Notes: generated from the letters alone by a model not told the origin. DNA of 64,000 nucleotides from Betaproteobacteria bacterium (GCA_947453825.1 CANGHN010000004.1:35155-99154); one strand, 5' to 3'. Positions 9,023-18,395 are shown, counted from the stretch's first letter. Made by a program: numbers and translations.

Positions 9023-9997
9023 ATGCATTCAGTCAGCACAGTTCATCGCAAGCACTACCTTTACGGCATGTTAATGGCCGCAGTGGGTTCAGTCCTTTTC
9101 TCAGGAAAAGCCATCTTAGTCAAACTCTGCTTTGGCTATGGGATTAATCCAGAAACACTCATCGCCTTACGTATGTTGATGGCGTTACCTATGTTTTGGG
9201 CAGTCTATTGGTGGGAGTCGCGCAGAAAAACCATGGCCCCCATCTCTTGGCTCGATCGGGGTAAATTATTTTTTCTAGGATTCTTGGGTTACTTCCTCTC
9301 AAGCTATATTGACTTTATTGGTTTGCAATATATTTCTGCAGGTCTAGAGCGGATAGTTTTATATCTCACGCCAACAATTGTTTTAGTCATCTCCCATTTT
9401 GTTCTACACAAACCAATCTCACGATTACAGTGGTATGCCCTAATCGTTGGCTACGTAGGCGTCTTTGTCGTTTTTATTCAAGATGCTAGCTCTACTGGAA
9501 TTCATGCATGGTATGGAATGCTCTTGGTATTTGCTAGCGCCTGCTCCTATGCTATTTACATGATTGGCTCCGGTGAAATGGTCCGCAGAATCGGGAGCGT
9601 GCGCTTAGTAGTTTACGCAAGCTCTGCGTCTGCATTCTTTAGCATCTTCCAGTCAACGATTTACAACCCCTCTGCCATGTTTGAACAGGTTGCACAAATC
9701 TACTGGTTAAGCCTTCTAAACGCTGGTGTGTGTACCGTGATTCCTATGCTGCTGATTATGGTTGCCATTAATCGTATTGGCTCACCACTGGTAGCTCAGG
9801 CAGGCATAGTAGGTCCAGTGTCTACGATTTTTATGGGCTACTTGGTACTTGGAGAACCCATTACTGCAGTACAAATTGGCGGCATGTTACTAGTGATCGC
9901 TGCAATGTGGTTATTGGTGCGTAATGATGCGCCAAGAAAAAAGTCATTAAACAATAATAAATCTGATGACTTCGATGGAGCAGAAACCCTCAACTAA
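9023..9997 (+). CDS. EamA-type drug/metabolite transporter (DMT superfamily)
   Basis: A 324-residue inner-membrane protein with ten predicted membrane segments arranged as two EamA repeats; the second repeat ends in the typical G-Y-L-V-L-G-E-P-I-T-A-V-Q-I-G-G-M-L-L. A hydrophilic tail of about 25 residues rich in Asn, Lys and Asp follows. It lies 6 bases behind nnrD, which suggests co-transcription but not an obvious shared role. The transported compound is unknown. Confidence 0.88.
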   Translation: MHSVSTVHRKHYLYGMLMAAVGSVLFSGKAILVKLCFGYGINPETLIALRMLMALPMFWAVYWWESRRKTMAPISWLDRGKLFFLGFLGYFLSSYIDFIGLQYISAGLERIVLYLTPTIVLVISHFVLHKPISRLQWYALIVGYVGVFVVFIQDASSTGIHAWYGMLLVFASACSYAIYMIGSGEMVRRIGSVRLVVYASSASAFFSIFQSTIYNPSAMFEQVAQIYWLSLLNAGVCTVIPMLLIMVAINRIGSPLVAQAGIVGPVSTIFMGYLVLGEPITAVQIGGMLLVIAAMWLLVRNDAPRKKSLNNNKSDDFDGAETLN

Positions 9998-10019
9998 GCC
10001 AGGGTCAAGCTTCGGTAGA

Positions 10020-10277
10020 TTATTGTGCCACTGTGTCTGCAGCTGCCTTAGCTTTTTTCTTAGATTTCTTCTTTGATTTTTTCTCAGCCTTCTTCTGCTT
10101 CTTGGCTTGTTTCTTTACTGCTTTTTCAGAAGCAGCGTTATCCGCTGGAGCTGGGGCAGCAGCAGGTGCAGCAGCAGGTGCAGGCGCTGGATCAGCAGCC
10201 ATCACTACGACTGGAGAAAGGCTGATAGCGACAGAAATCAAGGAAGCCAAACTAAGACGTGCGATACGAGAAATCAT
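10020..10277 (-). CDS. Exported low-complexity Ala/Pro then Lys-rich small protein
   Basis: An 85-residue protein with a Sec signal peptide (M-I-S-R-I-A-R-L-S ... V-V-V-M-A-A-D), then an Ala/Pro stretch and a strongly basic Lys/Ala tail of K-K-A-K-K-Q-K-K type. I choose the ATG at 10277 because GGAG stands 6 bases before it; the in-frame ATG at 10289 has none. Similar short Ala/Lys-rich exported proteins occur widely in Burkholderiales without known function; binding to nucleic acid or acidic polymer is possible for the tail but is only a guess. Confidence 0.65.
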   Translation of the reverse strand: MISRIARLSLASLISVAISLSPVVVMAADPAPAPAAAPAAAPAPADNAASEKAVKKQAKKQKKAEKKSKKKSKKKAKAAADTVAQ

Positions 10278-10359
10278 GAAATTCTCCAAGAAAGTGTGTG
10301 GATGAATTAATCATACTCAAAAATCTGTCATAAATGCTTTATTTTTGGCGGGCAAAGAA

Positions 10360-10383
10360 AAAGGCCATCATCTGATGGCCTTT
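10360..10383 (-). terminator. Terminator after the aminotransferase gene
   Basis: Inverted repeat AAAGGCCATCA (10360-10370) and TGATGGCCTTT (10373-10383). On the minus strand the stem is followed by TTTTTCTTTG, consistent with rho-independent termination of the aminotransferase transcript. Confidence 0.85.
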
Positions 10384-10401
10384 AATCTGAAGAATTGAAG
10401 C

Positions 10402-11550
10402 TTAAGCAGGTTGTGCTTCTACTTCGGTAATCTTCTCAAGAGCAGCAGCCAGATGACCTACAGTTCGATCGACGTGGGCCAATTTCTCTAAACCAAAGAG
10501 GCCAAGGCGGAAGGTCCGGAAATCTGGTCTTTCATCGCACTGTAATGGAACTCCCGCTGCAGTTTGCATACCCAGAGCAATAAATTTCTTACCAGACTGA
10601 ATGTCAGCATCTGTAGTGTAACTTACTACCACTCCAGGTGCCTGAAAGCCTTTTGCAGATACAGAGTGATAACCCTTGGATATCAATAAGTCACGCACTT
10701 TAGTACCCAACTCTACTTGCTTAGCTTTGAGTGCTGCAAAGCCAAGGGATTGAGTCTCTTTCATCACATTGCGCAAAATCTTTAGTGCGTCTGTTGGCAT
10801 AGTGGTGTGATAAACATGGCCGCCCTTTTCGTAGGCCTCCATGATTTGTAGCCATTTCTTCAAATCCATTGAGAAACTAGTGCTTTGAGTAGCATCAATG
10901 CTCTTACGAGCTCTATCGCCAAGGGCAATCAAAGCGCAGCATGGGGAACTACTCCAGCCTTTTTGGGGAGCAGTAATCAATACATCCACATTACAAGCCT
11001 TCATATCAACCCACATAGCTCCAGAAGCGATGCAATCCAATACAAATAAGCCATTGACGGACTGAACTGCTTCACCAACCGCTTTGAGGTAATCGTCAGG
11101 AAGAATGATGCCTGCAGAAGTTTCAACGTGGGGTGCAAAAACCACCGCTGGCTTTTCTTTCTTAATAAAAGCAACCACCTCTTCAATCGGTGCAGGTGCA
11201 AATACGCCTTGTGTGGAATTTTCCAACTGACGGCCCTTGATCACGGTTACGTCACTTGTAATATTGGAGTGTTCAAAAATCTGGGTCCAACGATAGCTGA
11301 ACCAACCGTTACGCAGCACTAAACATTTTTGATTGTTTGCAAATTGACGGGCAACTGCCTCCATGCCAAAAGTGCCGCTACCTGGAACAATAACTGCTGA
11401 GCTCGCGTTATAAGCGTCTTTGAGAACGCTGGAGATGTCGACCATCACGCGCTTGAACTCTTCAGACATGTGATTTAAAGAGCGATCGGTATAAACAACC
11501 GAGAACTCTAATAAACCATCTGGATCAACATTGGGAAGTAAGCCTGGCAT
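10402..11550 (-). CDS. Class V aminotransferase (serine/alanine-glyoxylate type)
   Basis: A 382-residue pyridoxal-phosphate enzyme of fold type I. G-S-G-T-F-G-M-E-A near residue 57 is the phosphate-binding segment, V-L-D-C-I-A-S-G-A carries the Asp that pairs with the pyridine nitrogen, and T-A-P-Q-K-G-W-S contains the Schiff-base Lys. The group includes serine-pyruvate, alanine-glyoxylate and aminoethylphosphonate aminotransferases; without phn genes nearby, a serine or alanine-glyoxylate role is most likely. It is monocistronic with its own terminator. Confidence 0.85.
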   Translation of the reverse strand: MPGLLPNVDPDGLLEFSVVYTDRSLNHMSEEFKRVMVDISSVLKDAYNASSAVIVPGSGTFGMEAVARQFANNQKCLVLRNGWFSYRWTQIFEHSNITSDVTVIKGRQLENSTQGVFAPAPIEEVVAFIKKEKPAVVFAPHVETSAGIILPDDYLKAVGEAVQSVNGLFVLDCIASGAMWVDMKACNVDVLITAPQKGWSSSPCCALIALGDRARKSIDATQSTSFSMDLKKWLQIMEAYEKGGHVYHTTMPTDALKILRNVMKETQSLGFAALKAKQVELGTKVRDLLISKGYHSVSAKGFQAPGVVVSYTTDADIQSGKKFIALGMQTAAGVPLQCDERPDFRTFRLGLFGLEKLAHVDRTVGHLAAALEKITEVEAQPA

Positions 11551-11696
11551 AGTAGTTTCCTAGGAATTTCTGTGATTAGCCCTAAATGATACCGATTTGG
11601 GCATTTTTTGCACTGCAAACTGGTTTATTGACTCAATTTAAGCCATTTAGAGCGGTCTAGGCAGAACAAGCAGGGAAATCTGAGGGCTAGCCAAGC

Positions 11697-12836
11697 CTAA
11701 TCCGCCCCAAATTGCGCAGGGTTCTTTTGCCGCTTTTCAACAGCATTTTTAAGCAAGGCTACAAGCCTATAGAAACCATGAGCAAACTTTCCATAGGGCA
11801 TTGTCAAGAAAAAGCCCATCACAAATCCCAAATGGATCGCCAATAATGCTGCCATCGAAGCACTATCGCGATAGGCTAGCAATATCAAGCCGGATGCACT
11901 AATACAAAACAGGAGCACGATGAATGCACGATCCATAGGTCTCTGGCTAGCATCACCATGATCTACATTACGAACTAGGTTTAAGTACAGCAATCCAACA
12001 GGACCAATTACCAAGCCGATACCACCAAGCGTTCCCAAGACCACTGGCAAACTAGTGATTGCATAAGGTGCATGGAGATCAAGCACATAGTGATACAGAG
12101 TTGCTACGCTAGTGGCAGCAAAGCACAGCATGAAGCCATAAAAAGTGAAGTGGTGAAAGCGTTTACGCCACAGTGAGAATGCATCATCTTCGTTATTACA
12201 GCCATCTCCATGGCCGCCACCAAGATACTTCAAGGTTAAGGCATCATGAGTCGCTTCAGATAAAGCCTGACCAGAGACGGAGCCCGGTGTGATGCCTCTC
12301 CAAAAATCAATCAAGCCAATTAACAAAGCCAGAACTGAAAAACCAAAGACGGCTCCAAACATCAGGGCAAGCGTATTGTGAGGAAAGATTGCATAAAAAT
12401 TTCCTGCTAGCGGACCGGGATTCAAAGTACCGCTCATCCATAAAGTCATCAACAAGAAGAAAATAATGGCTAGGGAGGTCAACAGAGACACTACCACCCC
12501 ATTGGCACGATATAAGTTACCAAATGATTTGGGCCACGCATACGTCATATAAGTATCTTTACGAACCTGCGCCATCACACGTGGAATATTGACTGCAAAC
12601 TCATGTGGGGGAGCATATTGGCAGGCATGCAAACAAGCGCCACAATTATGGCAAAGGTTAGCCAAATAATGGACATCACTGGGTGAATATTCAAGCCTAC
12701 GAGTCATCGCCGGAAAGACTGCGCAGAATCCTTCGCAGTAACGACAAGCGTTACAGATTTGCAACATGCGAGCCGCTTCTTGCTCTGGCGCCGCTAATGC
12801 GCTTGCCTCTTGAATGAGAGACTTAAGCTGTTGCAT
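11697..12836 (-). CDS. tcuB: TcuB-like 4Fe-4S and heme membrane protein (tricarballylate/citrate utilisation)
   Basis: A 379-residue protein. The N-terminal domain holds two cysteine clusters, [11 protein letters not shown] and [11 protein letters not shown], followed by about six membrane segments with conserved His residues. TcuB passes electrons from the TcuA flavoprotein to the quinone pool and so regenerates its FAD. The start at 12836 is chosen because GGAGG lies 6 bases ahead; it overlaps the end of tcuA by 14 bases, indicating translational coupling. A longer reading from 12935 would cover tcuA sequence and lacks family similarity. Confidence 0.88.
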   Translation of the reverse strand: MQQLKSLIQEASALAAPEQEAARMLQICNACRYCEGFCAVFPAMTRRLEYSPSDVHYLANLCHNCGACLHACQYAPPHEFAVNIPRVMAQVRKDTYMTYAWPKSFGNLYRANGVVVSLLTSLAIIFFLLMTLWMSGTLNPGPLAGNFYAIFPHNTLALMFGAVFGFSVLALLIGLIDFWRGITPGSVSGQALSEATHDALTLKYLGGGHGDGCNNEDDAFSLWRKRFHHFTFYGFMLCFAATSVATLYHYVLDLHAPYAITSLPVVLGTLGGIGLVIGPVGLLYLNLVRNVDHGDASQRPMDRAFIVLLFCISASGLILLAYRDSASMAALLAIHLGFVMGFFLTMPYGKFAHGFYRLVALLKNAVEKRQKNPAQFGAD

Positions 12837-14235
12837 GCTGAGCCTCCATATTTTGTACCAGTGCTGCTTTAGCAGCCTCTGTGCCTGCAATTCTTCCAAA
12901 TACTGTACCAATAGCCATGCCGATACCTGCGGCATAACCTTTACCTAATACATTTCCAGCCATCATTTCTCCAGCAACAAAAAGATTTTTGCTGGGCTGA
13001 CCCTGCAAGCGAACGGCTGCAGTTTCATCGGTCTTTAATCCCAAATAGGTAAATGTCACTCCTGGACGAACGGCGTAAGCATAAAAAGGTGCAGTGTCGA
13101 TTGGTAATGCCCAATGGGTTTTAGGCGGCTCTAAGTCAATGGTATGACAGTCATCCATGATGGTGTGATCAAAGGTTCCCACCTGACATGCTGCGTTATA
13201 AGTTTGAATTGTTTTCACTAAGGCCGCTGGATCTAGGCCCAGCTTGCGCGCTAACTCTTCAAGAGTATCAGCCTTCTCACCCGGAAATACAGGGGGCATG
13301 AATCGTCCCAATACTTTTGAATCAATGATCGAGTAGCCGATCTGGCCAGGCTGTTGCGCGACTAAGCGTCCCCAAAATGCATACCGCTTAGGCCAGAAGT
13401 CTTCGCCCTCATCTGAAAAACGTTGGGCATTTTTATTCACCACAATACCAAACGATACAGCATCAATACGAGTGCAAATACCGCCGTCATACAAAGGTGC
13501 GCGCGCATCCACAGCCACCATATGGGCTTGCGTCGGATCGCTAACGGAATCAGCGCCCAATGCAATCAGCTGCTTGAGTAAAACACCATTGTTATAGCGC
13601 GTGCCTCGGATTAAGAAATTATCAGCGGGAGATTCTCCAAGTTCATTGACTCCCCATGCTTCTTTGAGCCACTCACGATTCGACTCAAATCCACCGGCAG
13701 CCAACACACAGGTCTTTGCTTCGATACGCTCTGCTCCAACACAAGCAGCAATAAATTTCCCATCTTGGATGTCGATTGAGTCTACTGGCGAGTCATAACG
13801 GATTTGTACTCCCAATTTTTCTGCGCTGCGATAGTAAGCATTAACCAGGGCCTTACCACCTCCCATGAAGAATGCATTCGTGCGAGAAAGATTTAAGGTT
13901 CCGGATAGGGGTGGCTGAAATCGAACCCCATGATGTTTCATCCACTCACGGCATTGGGATGAAGCGCGTATAACCAGTCTAGCCAATTTTTCATCAGTAA
14001 GGCCACTGGTCACCTTTAATACATCCTGCCAGTACTCTTCTTCGGCGTAGGATTCAAGCATCACATCCTCAGGGGCATCATGCATGGCACGAATGTTTCT
14101 GGTGTGCGCAGAATTTCCGCCTCGCCACTCCTTGGGCGCAGATTCTAATAGCAGCACGCTAGCGCCAGCTTCTCGTGCCATTAGAGCGGCACATAAAGCA
14201 GCATTACCGCCACCAATCACTAAAACATCAACCAT
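12823..14235 (-). CDS. tcuA: TcuA-like FAD-dependent tricarballylate dehydrogenase
   Basis: A 470-residue flavoprotein of the fumarate reductase/succinate dehydrogenase fold. The N-terminal [12 protein letters not shown] motif binds [12 protein letters not shown] follows near residue 40, and the C-terminus has [18 protein letters not shown], the second FAD contact. TcuA oxidises tricarballylate to cis-aconitate. The transporter TcuC and regulator TcuR of the Salmonella operon are not here; a DMT transporter lies upstream on the same strand. The substrate could be another tricarboxylate. Confidence 0.87.
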   Translation of the reverse strand: MVDVLVIGGGNAALCAALMAREAGASVLLLESAPKEWRGGNSAHTRNIRAMHDAPEDVMLESYAEEEYWQDVLKVTSGLTDEKLARLVIRASSQCREWMKHHGVRFQPPLSGTLNLSRTNAFFMGGGKALVNAYYRSAEKLGVQIRYDSPVDSIDIQDGKFIAACVGAERIEAKTCVLAAGGFESNREWLKEAWGVNELGESPADNFLIRGTRYNNGVLLKQLIALGADSVSDPTQAHMVAVDARAPLYDGGICTRIDAVSFGIVVNKNAQRFSDEGEDFWPKRYAFWGRLVAQQPGQIGYSIIDSKVLGRFMPPVFPGEKADTLEELARKLGLDPAALVKTIQTYNAACQVGTFDHTIMDDCHTIDLEPPKTHWALPIDTAPFYAYAVRPGVTFTYLGLKTDETAAVRLQGQPSKNLFVAGEMMAGNVLGKGYAAGIGMAIGTVFGRIAGTEAAKAALVQNMEAQHATA

Positions 14236-14326
14236 AAACTCACATCATTTTGAGGAATGAAAAGGAATAACTTTACTGTTTTTTTCAGATTCTTACCTAG
14301 GTAGGCATCCATTCTTGCCCAGTACG

Positions 14327-15229
14327 CTAGCGCTTTTTGCTAGAGGACACCCAAATACCTAAGGCAATTAAAGTGAAGGCTACCCCATGGAATAATTGCG
14401 GTGGCTCACCTAGCATGGCAGCAGAGAACAAGGCGGTGAACAAGGGAATGAAATTAGCAAAGAAGGCAGCCATAGTCGGACCCGCCCCATTAACACCCAA
14501 ACCCCAACAGCGATAAGCAATGAGAGATGGGCCAACTGCAACGAACAAAATCAAGGATCCAGTCCACAAATTAAGATCTAGAAATGCATGTCCAGCAGCA
14601 ATCTCCATGCCATCAAATAATCCAGTCCACAAAAGACCAACCAATACTTGTCCGAATAAGAAATCAGCCCAAGGCCATTGACGCTCAGTGCTAGAGCCAG
14701 GTCGAGTCAGCATCCAACTGTAAGTGGCCCACAAAATCGTGGCTAACACAATAAAGAGATCGCCCATCACCAGTTGCATCGATAGCAAAGTAGCCAGATC
14801 TCCTCTGCTCAACACGATACCTACTCCAATCATGGAGACTACTGCACCCACCATCTGTAAGAGATTAGGCTTTGTCTCATAAAAGATAGCACCAATCATG
14901 AGCATCCAAATTGGCATGCTAGCGCCGATCAAAGTAACGTTAATGGCTGTCGAGGTTTGTAGAGCAAGATATAAAAGGACGTTGTAACTACCAACTCCAA
15001 ATAGACCTAACAGCAAAAAGCGTTTTTTATTTTGCCAAAAATCACTACCAGGCTTCAATACACGCCAACCAAAAGGAAGTAGTAACAGGGCCGCCAAAGC
15101 CCAGCGCACTGTACTCAAAGTAATCGGCGAAACACTACCAACCAAAACGCGGCCTGCAATTGCATTACCAGCCCATAAGGCCGTAGCAGTTAACAGATAA
15201 GCGATAGTTGCTAAATTAAGTTGGGGCAT
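14327..15229 (-). CDS. EamA-type DMT transporter
   Basis: A 300-residue inner-membrane protein with ten membrane segments in two EamA repeats (A-L-W-A-G-N-A-I-A-G-R near residue 18; the second repeat ends M-L-G-E-P-P-Q-L-F-H-G-V-A-F). It precedes tcuA on the same strand with about 90 bases between, so the two may share a transcript. A link to tricarballylate uptake is possible from position alone, but most DMT proteins of this type export. It is only distantly like the DMT protein at 9023-9997. Confidence 0.86.
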   Translation of the reverse strand: MPQLNLATIAYLLTATALWAGNAIAGRVLVGSVSPITLSTVRWALAALLLLPFGWRVLKPGSDFWQNKKRFLLLGLFGVGSYNVLLYLALQTSTAINVTLIGASMPIWMLMIGAIFYETKPNLLQMVGAVVSMIGVGIVLSRGDLATLLSMQLVMGDLFIVLATILWATYSWMLTRPGSSTERQWPWADFLFGQVLVGLLWTGLFDGMEIAAGHAFLDLNLWTGSLILFVAVGPSLIAYRCWGLGVNGAGPTMAAFFANFIPLFTALFSAAMLGEPPQLFHGVAFTLIALGIWVSSSKKR

Positions 15230-15374
15230 TCAGAAGAATCAAAGATGAATAGGTATTTGAGGCCCCCAATGAAGGAGTACCTTAGCATTGTAGAAACAAA
15301 TCTGCGGTATTGCTAAGATAGAGCTTAATTAGACAAATGCCCCACTCAAGAGGCGTTTCATAGAAGGATACATT

Positions 15375-16520
15375 GTGGCAATCATTACCAATATTGAAGA
15401 CTTACGCGTACTCCACAAAAAACGCACCCCCAAGATGTTTTATGACTATGCGGACTCAGGCTCATGGACCGAGTCGACCTACCGCGCAAATGAATCTGAC
15501 TTTCAGAAAATTAAATTACGTCAACGTGTAGCGGTCAATATGACCAACCGCACAACTAAAACTACCATGGTTGGCGAAGAAGTTACTATGCCTGTAGCAC
15601 TTGCCCCCACCGGCCTTACTGGAATGCAAATTGCTGATGGCGAAATTTTGGCAGCCAAAGCAGCAGAAAAGTTTGGTGTGCCATTCTGCTTGTCGACTAT
15701 GAGCATTTGTTCAATTGAAGATGTAGCTGAACACACCACTAAGCCATTCTGGTTTCAGTTATACGTCATGAAAGATCGTGGCTTCATTGAGCGTCTCATC
15801 GAACGCGCAAAAGCAGCTAAATGCTCTGCTCTCGTTTTAACTTTAGATTTGCAAATCTTGGGGCAACGTCATAAAGACCTAAAGAATGGTCTTTCTGCCC
15901 CACCTAAGCTTACGCTTGCGAACATGATCAATATGGCAACCAAACCCCGTTGGTGCATGGGAATGGCAATGACACCTCGTAGAACCTTCCGTAATATTGT
16001 TGGGCACGCTACCGGTGTCGGCAATATGTCCTCTCTATCCTCTTGGACCGCAGAGCAATTCGACCCAGGCTTAAATTGGGGTGATGTGGAATGGATTAAA
16101 AAATTATGGGGTGGCAAGCTCATTATTAAGGGAATATTGGATGAGGACGATGCGCGTTTTGCAGCTAACTCTGGCGCGGATGCTTTAATTGTTTCTAACC
16201 ATGGAGGGCGCCAATTGGATGGTGCTGTTTCTAGCATTCAAGCTTTGCCTGGAATTGTTAACGCGGTTGGAAAAGACATTGAGGTTTGGATGGATGGCGG
16301 CATTCGCTCAGGACAAGATGTTTTGAAAGCCTGGGCACTGGGTGCGCGTGGCACGATGATTGGTAGGCCCTTCTTGTATGGCTTAGGCGCTATGGGGGAA
16401 GCCGGCGTTACCAAGTGCCTAGAATTAATCCATAATGAATTAGATATCACTATGGCATTTACCGGCCATCGCGATATTCAAAACATCACTAAAGATATTT
16501 TGTATCCAGGAACTTTTTAA
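15375..16520 (+). CDS. lldD: FMN-dependent alpha-hydroxy-acid dehydrogenase (L-lactate dehydrogenase type)
   Basis: A 381-residue FMN enzyme. The Y-D-Y-A-D-S-G motif near residue 23, the L-A-P-T-G-L-T-G stretch, the active-site V-S-N-H-G-G-R-Q-L-D (His that removes the substrate proton and Arg that binds the carboxylate) and D-G-G-I-R-S-G-Q-D-V for FMN phosphate are all present. It oxidises L-lactate or a similar 2-hydroxyacid, passing electrons to the respiratory chain. The start is GTG with AAGGA just ahead. The next gene begins immediately after its TAA. Confidence 0.88.
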   Translation: MAIITNIEDLRVLHKKRTPKMFYDYADSGSWTESTYRANESDFQKIKLRQRVAVNMTNRTTKTTMVGEEVTMPVALAPTGLTGMQIADGEILAAKAAEKFGVPFCLSTMSICSIEDVAEHTTKPFWFQLYVMKDRGFIERLIERAKAAKCSALVLTLDLQILGQRHKDLKNGLSAPPKLTLANMINMATKPRWCMGMAMTPRRTFRNIVGHATGVGNMSSLSSWTAEQFDPGLNWGDVEWIKKLWGGKLIIKGILDEDDARFAANSGADALIVSNHGGRQLDGAVSSIQALPGIVNAVGKDIEVWMDGGIRSGQDVLKAWALGARGTMIGRPFLYGLGAMGEAGVTKCLELIHNELDITMAFTGHRDIQNITKDILYPGTF

Positions 16521-17321
16521 ATTAATCAGCTACTCAACTACCCTCTACTTGTTTTTGGAATTTCCCTTCTTGTCTTCGCGCTTTCTGTTTGGTTTGGCAA
16601 TGCAGTACTCAGCCACTATCGGACTAAAGATACTGAGACCTCAGAAGACCTGGGAATTATTCAAACAGCTACACTAAGTCTCCTAGCATTAATTATTGGC
16701 TTTACTTTCTCGATGGCCATTGATCGTCATGATCAACGTGAATTACTCGAGGAAGGTGAAGCGAATGCAATCGCTACGGAATACCTTAGGGTGGACTTAC
16801 TGCCGCCCAAGATAGCTGTCAGCACCAAGTCACTCCTGAATCATTACGTCGATTTACGTATCCAGTTCTACTCTATAAAGAACTCTGAACAGATCCACGA
16901 GATTCGTCAAAAAACTGATGAAACTCAAGCAGCACTCTGGAATGAAATCCTCCCATATGTCAGAGCGAATCAAACAAACACTATTGCACTAGTTGCCTCA
17001 GGAATGAATGATGTCTTCAATTCACAAGGTTATGTTCAGGCTGCCTGGTGGAACCGTATCCCGAATACTGCATGGGCATTGATGGCAGCCATTTCTGTCT
17101 GTGCAAACCTATTAGTTGGATTTGGCGCCCGCAACTTTAAAAAAAATATCGCTCTGTTCATGATTTTTCCTTTTGTGATTTCTGTATCATTTTTTCTGAT
17201 TGCAGATATTGATAGCCCTAGAGGAGGCATCATCCGCATTGAACCTCGCAATCTTCTGATACTGAAACAATCATTAAATCCCCAGATGGAAGTAGAAAAA
17301 CCTTCTGCCAGAAGTCATTAA
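16521..17321 (+). CDS. DUF4239-like membrane protein, apparent ATT start
   Basis: The reading frame continues directly from the lldD stop. The first ATG is at 16713, but the 64 codons before it encode family-like sequence: N-Q-L-L-N-Y-P-L-L-V-F-G-I-S-L-L as a first membrane segment, then Q-T-A-T-L-S-L-L-A-L-I-I-G-F-T-F-S as a second, leading to the R-H-D-Q-R-E and E-E-G-E-A-N-A-I-A-T-E-Y motifs of DUF4239. No ATG, GTG or TTG occurs in frame before 16713. An ATT at 16521 lies 9 bases after AGGA (16508-16511). Starting there gives 266 residues with four membrane segments; function unknown. Confidence 0.72.
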   Translation: MNQLLNYPLLVFGISLLVFALSVWFGNAVLSHYRTKDTETSEDLGIIQTATLSLLALIIGFTFSMAIDRHDQRELLEEGEANAIATEYLRVDLLPPKIAVSTKSLLNHYVDLRIQFYSIKNSEQIHEIRQKTDETQAALWNEILPYVRANQTNTIALVASGMNDVFNSQGYVQAAWWNRIPNTAWALMAAISVCANLLVGFGARNFKKNIALFMIFPFVISVSFFLIADIDSPRGGIIRIEPRNLLILKQSLNPQMEVEKPSARSH

Positions 17322-17344
17322 GCATCACCATATAGGCGGTAAAT

Positions 17345-17533
17345 ATGAAACGTGTAGTAGACGTCTTTAAGAACCGCGGTCGCGAGTTGGTTTGGACTTA
17401 TGTCATTCATCTGCAGAACGATGATGAATTTCACCCAGGTCAGCTTGATTTTGAAGCTGAGGCCCTCAGACTCTCCCAGATTGATAAAAGGGGTCTAGCG
17501 AACGAACTCAGCGCAAAGGTAAGGCTTAATTAG
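17345..17533 (+). CDS. Small hypothetical protein
   Basis: A 62-residue soluble, charged protein (M-K-R-V-V-D-V-F-K-N-R-G-R-E ... A-K-V-R-L-N), starting 21 bases after the DUF4239 gene with AGGCGG ahead of the ATG. The spacing suggests the third gene of the lldD operon. I do not recognise a family, and no signal or membrane segment is visible. Base composition resembles its neighbours. Confidence 0.55.
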   Translation: MKRVVDVFKNRGRELVWTYVIHLQNDDEFHPGQLDFEAEALRLSQIDKRGLANELSAKVRLN

Positions 17534-17592
17534 TCCGCCAATCCCCCTTTCTGTAGCCCTGGCATAGGGAAATTACCCATATAGTTGTTATT

Positions 17593-17611
17593 GTTAATGA
17601 GATTCATTATC
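17593..17611. promoter_or_regulatory. Fur box ahead of cytochrome b561
   Basis: The 19-base site matches the classic Fur consensus GATAATGATAATCATTATC at 16 of 19 positions, with a perfect right half. It lies about 38 bases before the cytochrome b561 ATG at 17649, where it would cover the promoter, predicting repression by iron-loaded Fur. Confidence 0.75.
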
Positions 17612-17648
17612 ATTTATGATGGTTCTGTCTCAACTAATAACAACGAAA

Positions 17649-18194
17649 ATGTCCACAACCCGCTATCACCCCGCCTCCATCTTTCTTCACTGGTTTGTAT
17701 TTCTACTCGTAATCGCAGCATGTATTGCCATTGAGCTAAAAGGTCAATTCCCCAAGGGAAGCGAGCCACGTGAGCTTTGTAAATCCATTCATGGCATGAT
17801 TGGACAGCTCATTTTTCTAGCAATGGCTCTTCGTCTGATGGTGCGTTTCATCTATGGCGTCCCTAAGCCAACGAACCCTAAGCCTATATTCGTTTCTTTA
17901 GCTACAGCAATGCATTGGCTCATCTATGCCCTGCTATTGATATCCCCTATCTTTGGCTTCCTGTATTTTCAGTATGGCGGTAAGGAAATTCATTTCTTTG
18001 GTTTAGTTTGGCCTCAAATGCTGACCCCAAACTCAGAAATGAAAAAACTCGTTGAAGGGATTCATGAGTTTTTAGGAAATACCCTTTACTTCTTGATTGG
18101 CGCCCATGCATTGGCAGCTTTATGGCAACATTATGTTGTGAAAGACGATACACTTCGTCGCATGTTAAGCAAAGTAAAGGCGATTACAGAATGA
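17649..18194 (+). CDS. Cytochrome b561-family di-heme membrane protein
   Basis: A 181-residue inner-membrane cytochrome with four membrane helices and histidines in the family positions: F-L-H-W, S-I-H-G-M-I-G, A-M-H-W and G-A-H-A-L-A-A-L, enough for two b hemes. Bacterial b561 proteins of this kind carry electrons between quinol and other acceptors, superoxide included. I use the ATG at 17649, since the earlier ATG at 17616 would start almost within the Fur box. The next gene overlaps its stop by four bases. The Fur box suggests expression under iron limitation. Confidence 0.88.
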   Translation: MSTTRYHPASIFLHWFVFLLVIAACIAIELKGQFPKGSEPRELCKSIHGMIGQLIFLAMALRLMVRFIYGVPKPTNPKPIFVSLATAMHWLIYALLLISPIFGFLYFQYGGKEIHFFGLVWPQMLTPNSEMKKLVEGIHEFLGNTLYFLIGAHALAALWQHYVVKDDTLRRMLSKVKAITE

Positions 18195-18367
18195 AACCGC
18201 TTTCCAAGAGAGCTAAGATGGCTGTGGGATGGACATCCCTGATGACGGTAGTTGGTACTGCGATGTTGCATCAATGGCAATTTTTTGCAATGGGGTGCGC
18301 CTCAATTGCATTACTGCTTGTTGCCAATCATTTTGATCTATTAAAAGATACCGAAGACAAAAAATAA
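18191..18367 (+). CDS. Small two-helix membrane protein coupled to cytochrome b561
   Basis: A 58-residue protein starting M-K-P-L-S-K-R-A-K-M. Its ATG overlaps the cytochrome stop as ATGA, so the two are translationally coupled. Two hydrophobic stretches (W-T-S-L-M-T-V-V-G-T-A-M and F-F-A-M-G-C-A-S-I-A-L-L-L-V-A) and a charged end D-T-E-D-K-K indicate a small inner-membrane protein. The pairing under the same Fur box suggests an accessory subunit or iron-limitation protein; no family is recognised. Confidence 0.68.
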   Translation: MKPLSKRAKMAVGWTSLMTVVGTAMLHQWQFFAMGCASIALLLVANHFDLLKDTEDKK

Positions 18368-18395
18368 GCCCCACCTCTCAAAAGCAGGGCTTATT
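18363..18395. terminator. Bidirectional terminator
   Basis: Stem AATAAGCCC (18363-18371) with GGGCTTATT (18387-18395) and a 15-base loop, between convergent genes (the small membrane protein and the old-yellow-enzyme gene). The plus-strand stop codon lies within the left arm. Confidence 0.65.

Noticed and set aside
10140..10200. GCAGCAGGTGCA-like repeats
   Set aside because: They encode the Ala/Pro stretch of a small exported protein; codon-level low complexity rather than a separate element.
17616..17648. An upstream ATG for cytochrome b561
   Set aside because: It would begin 5 bases after the Fur box and adds residues unlike the family; the ATG at 17649 gives the normal b561 start.
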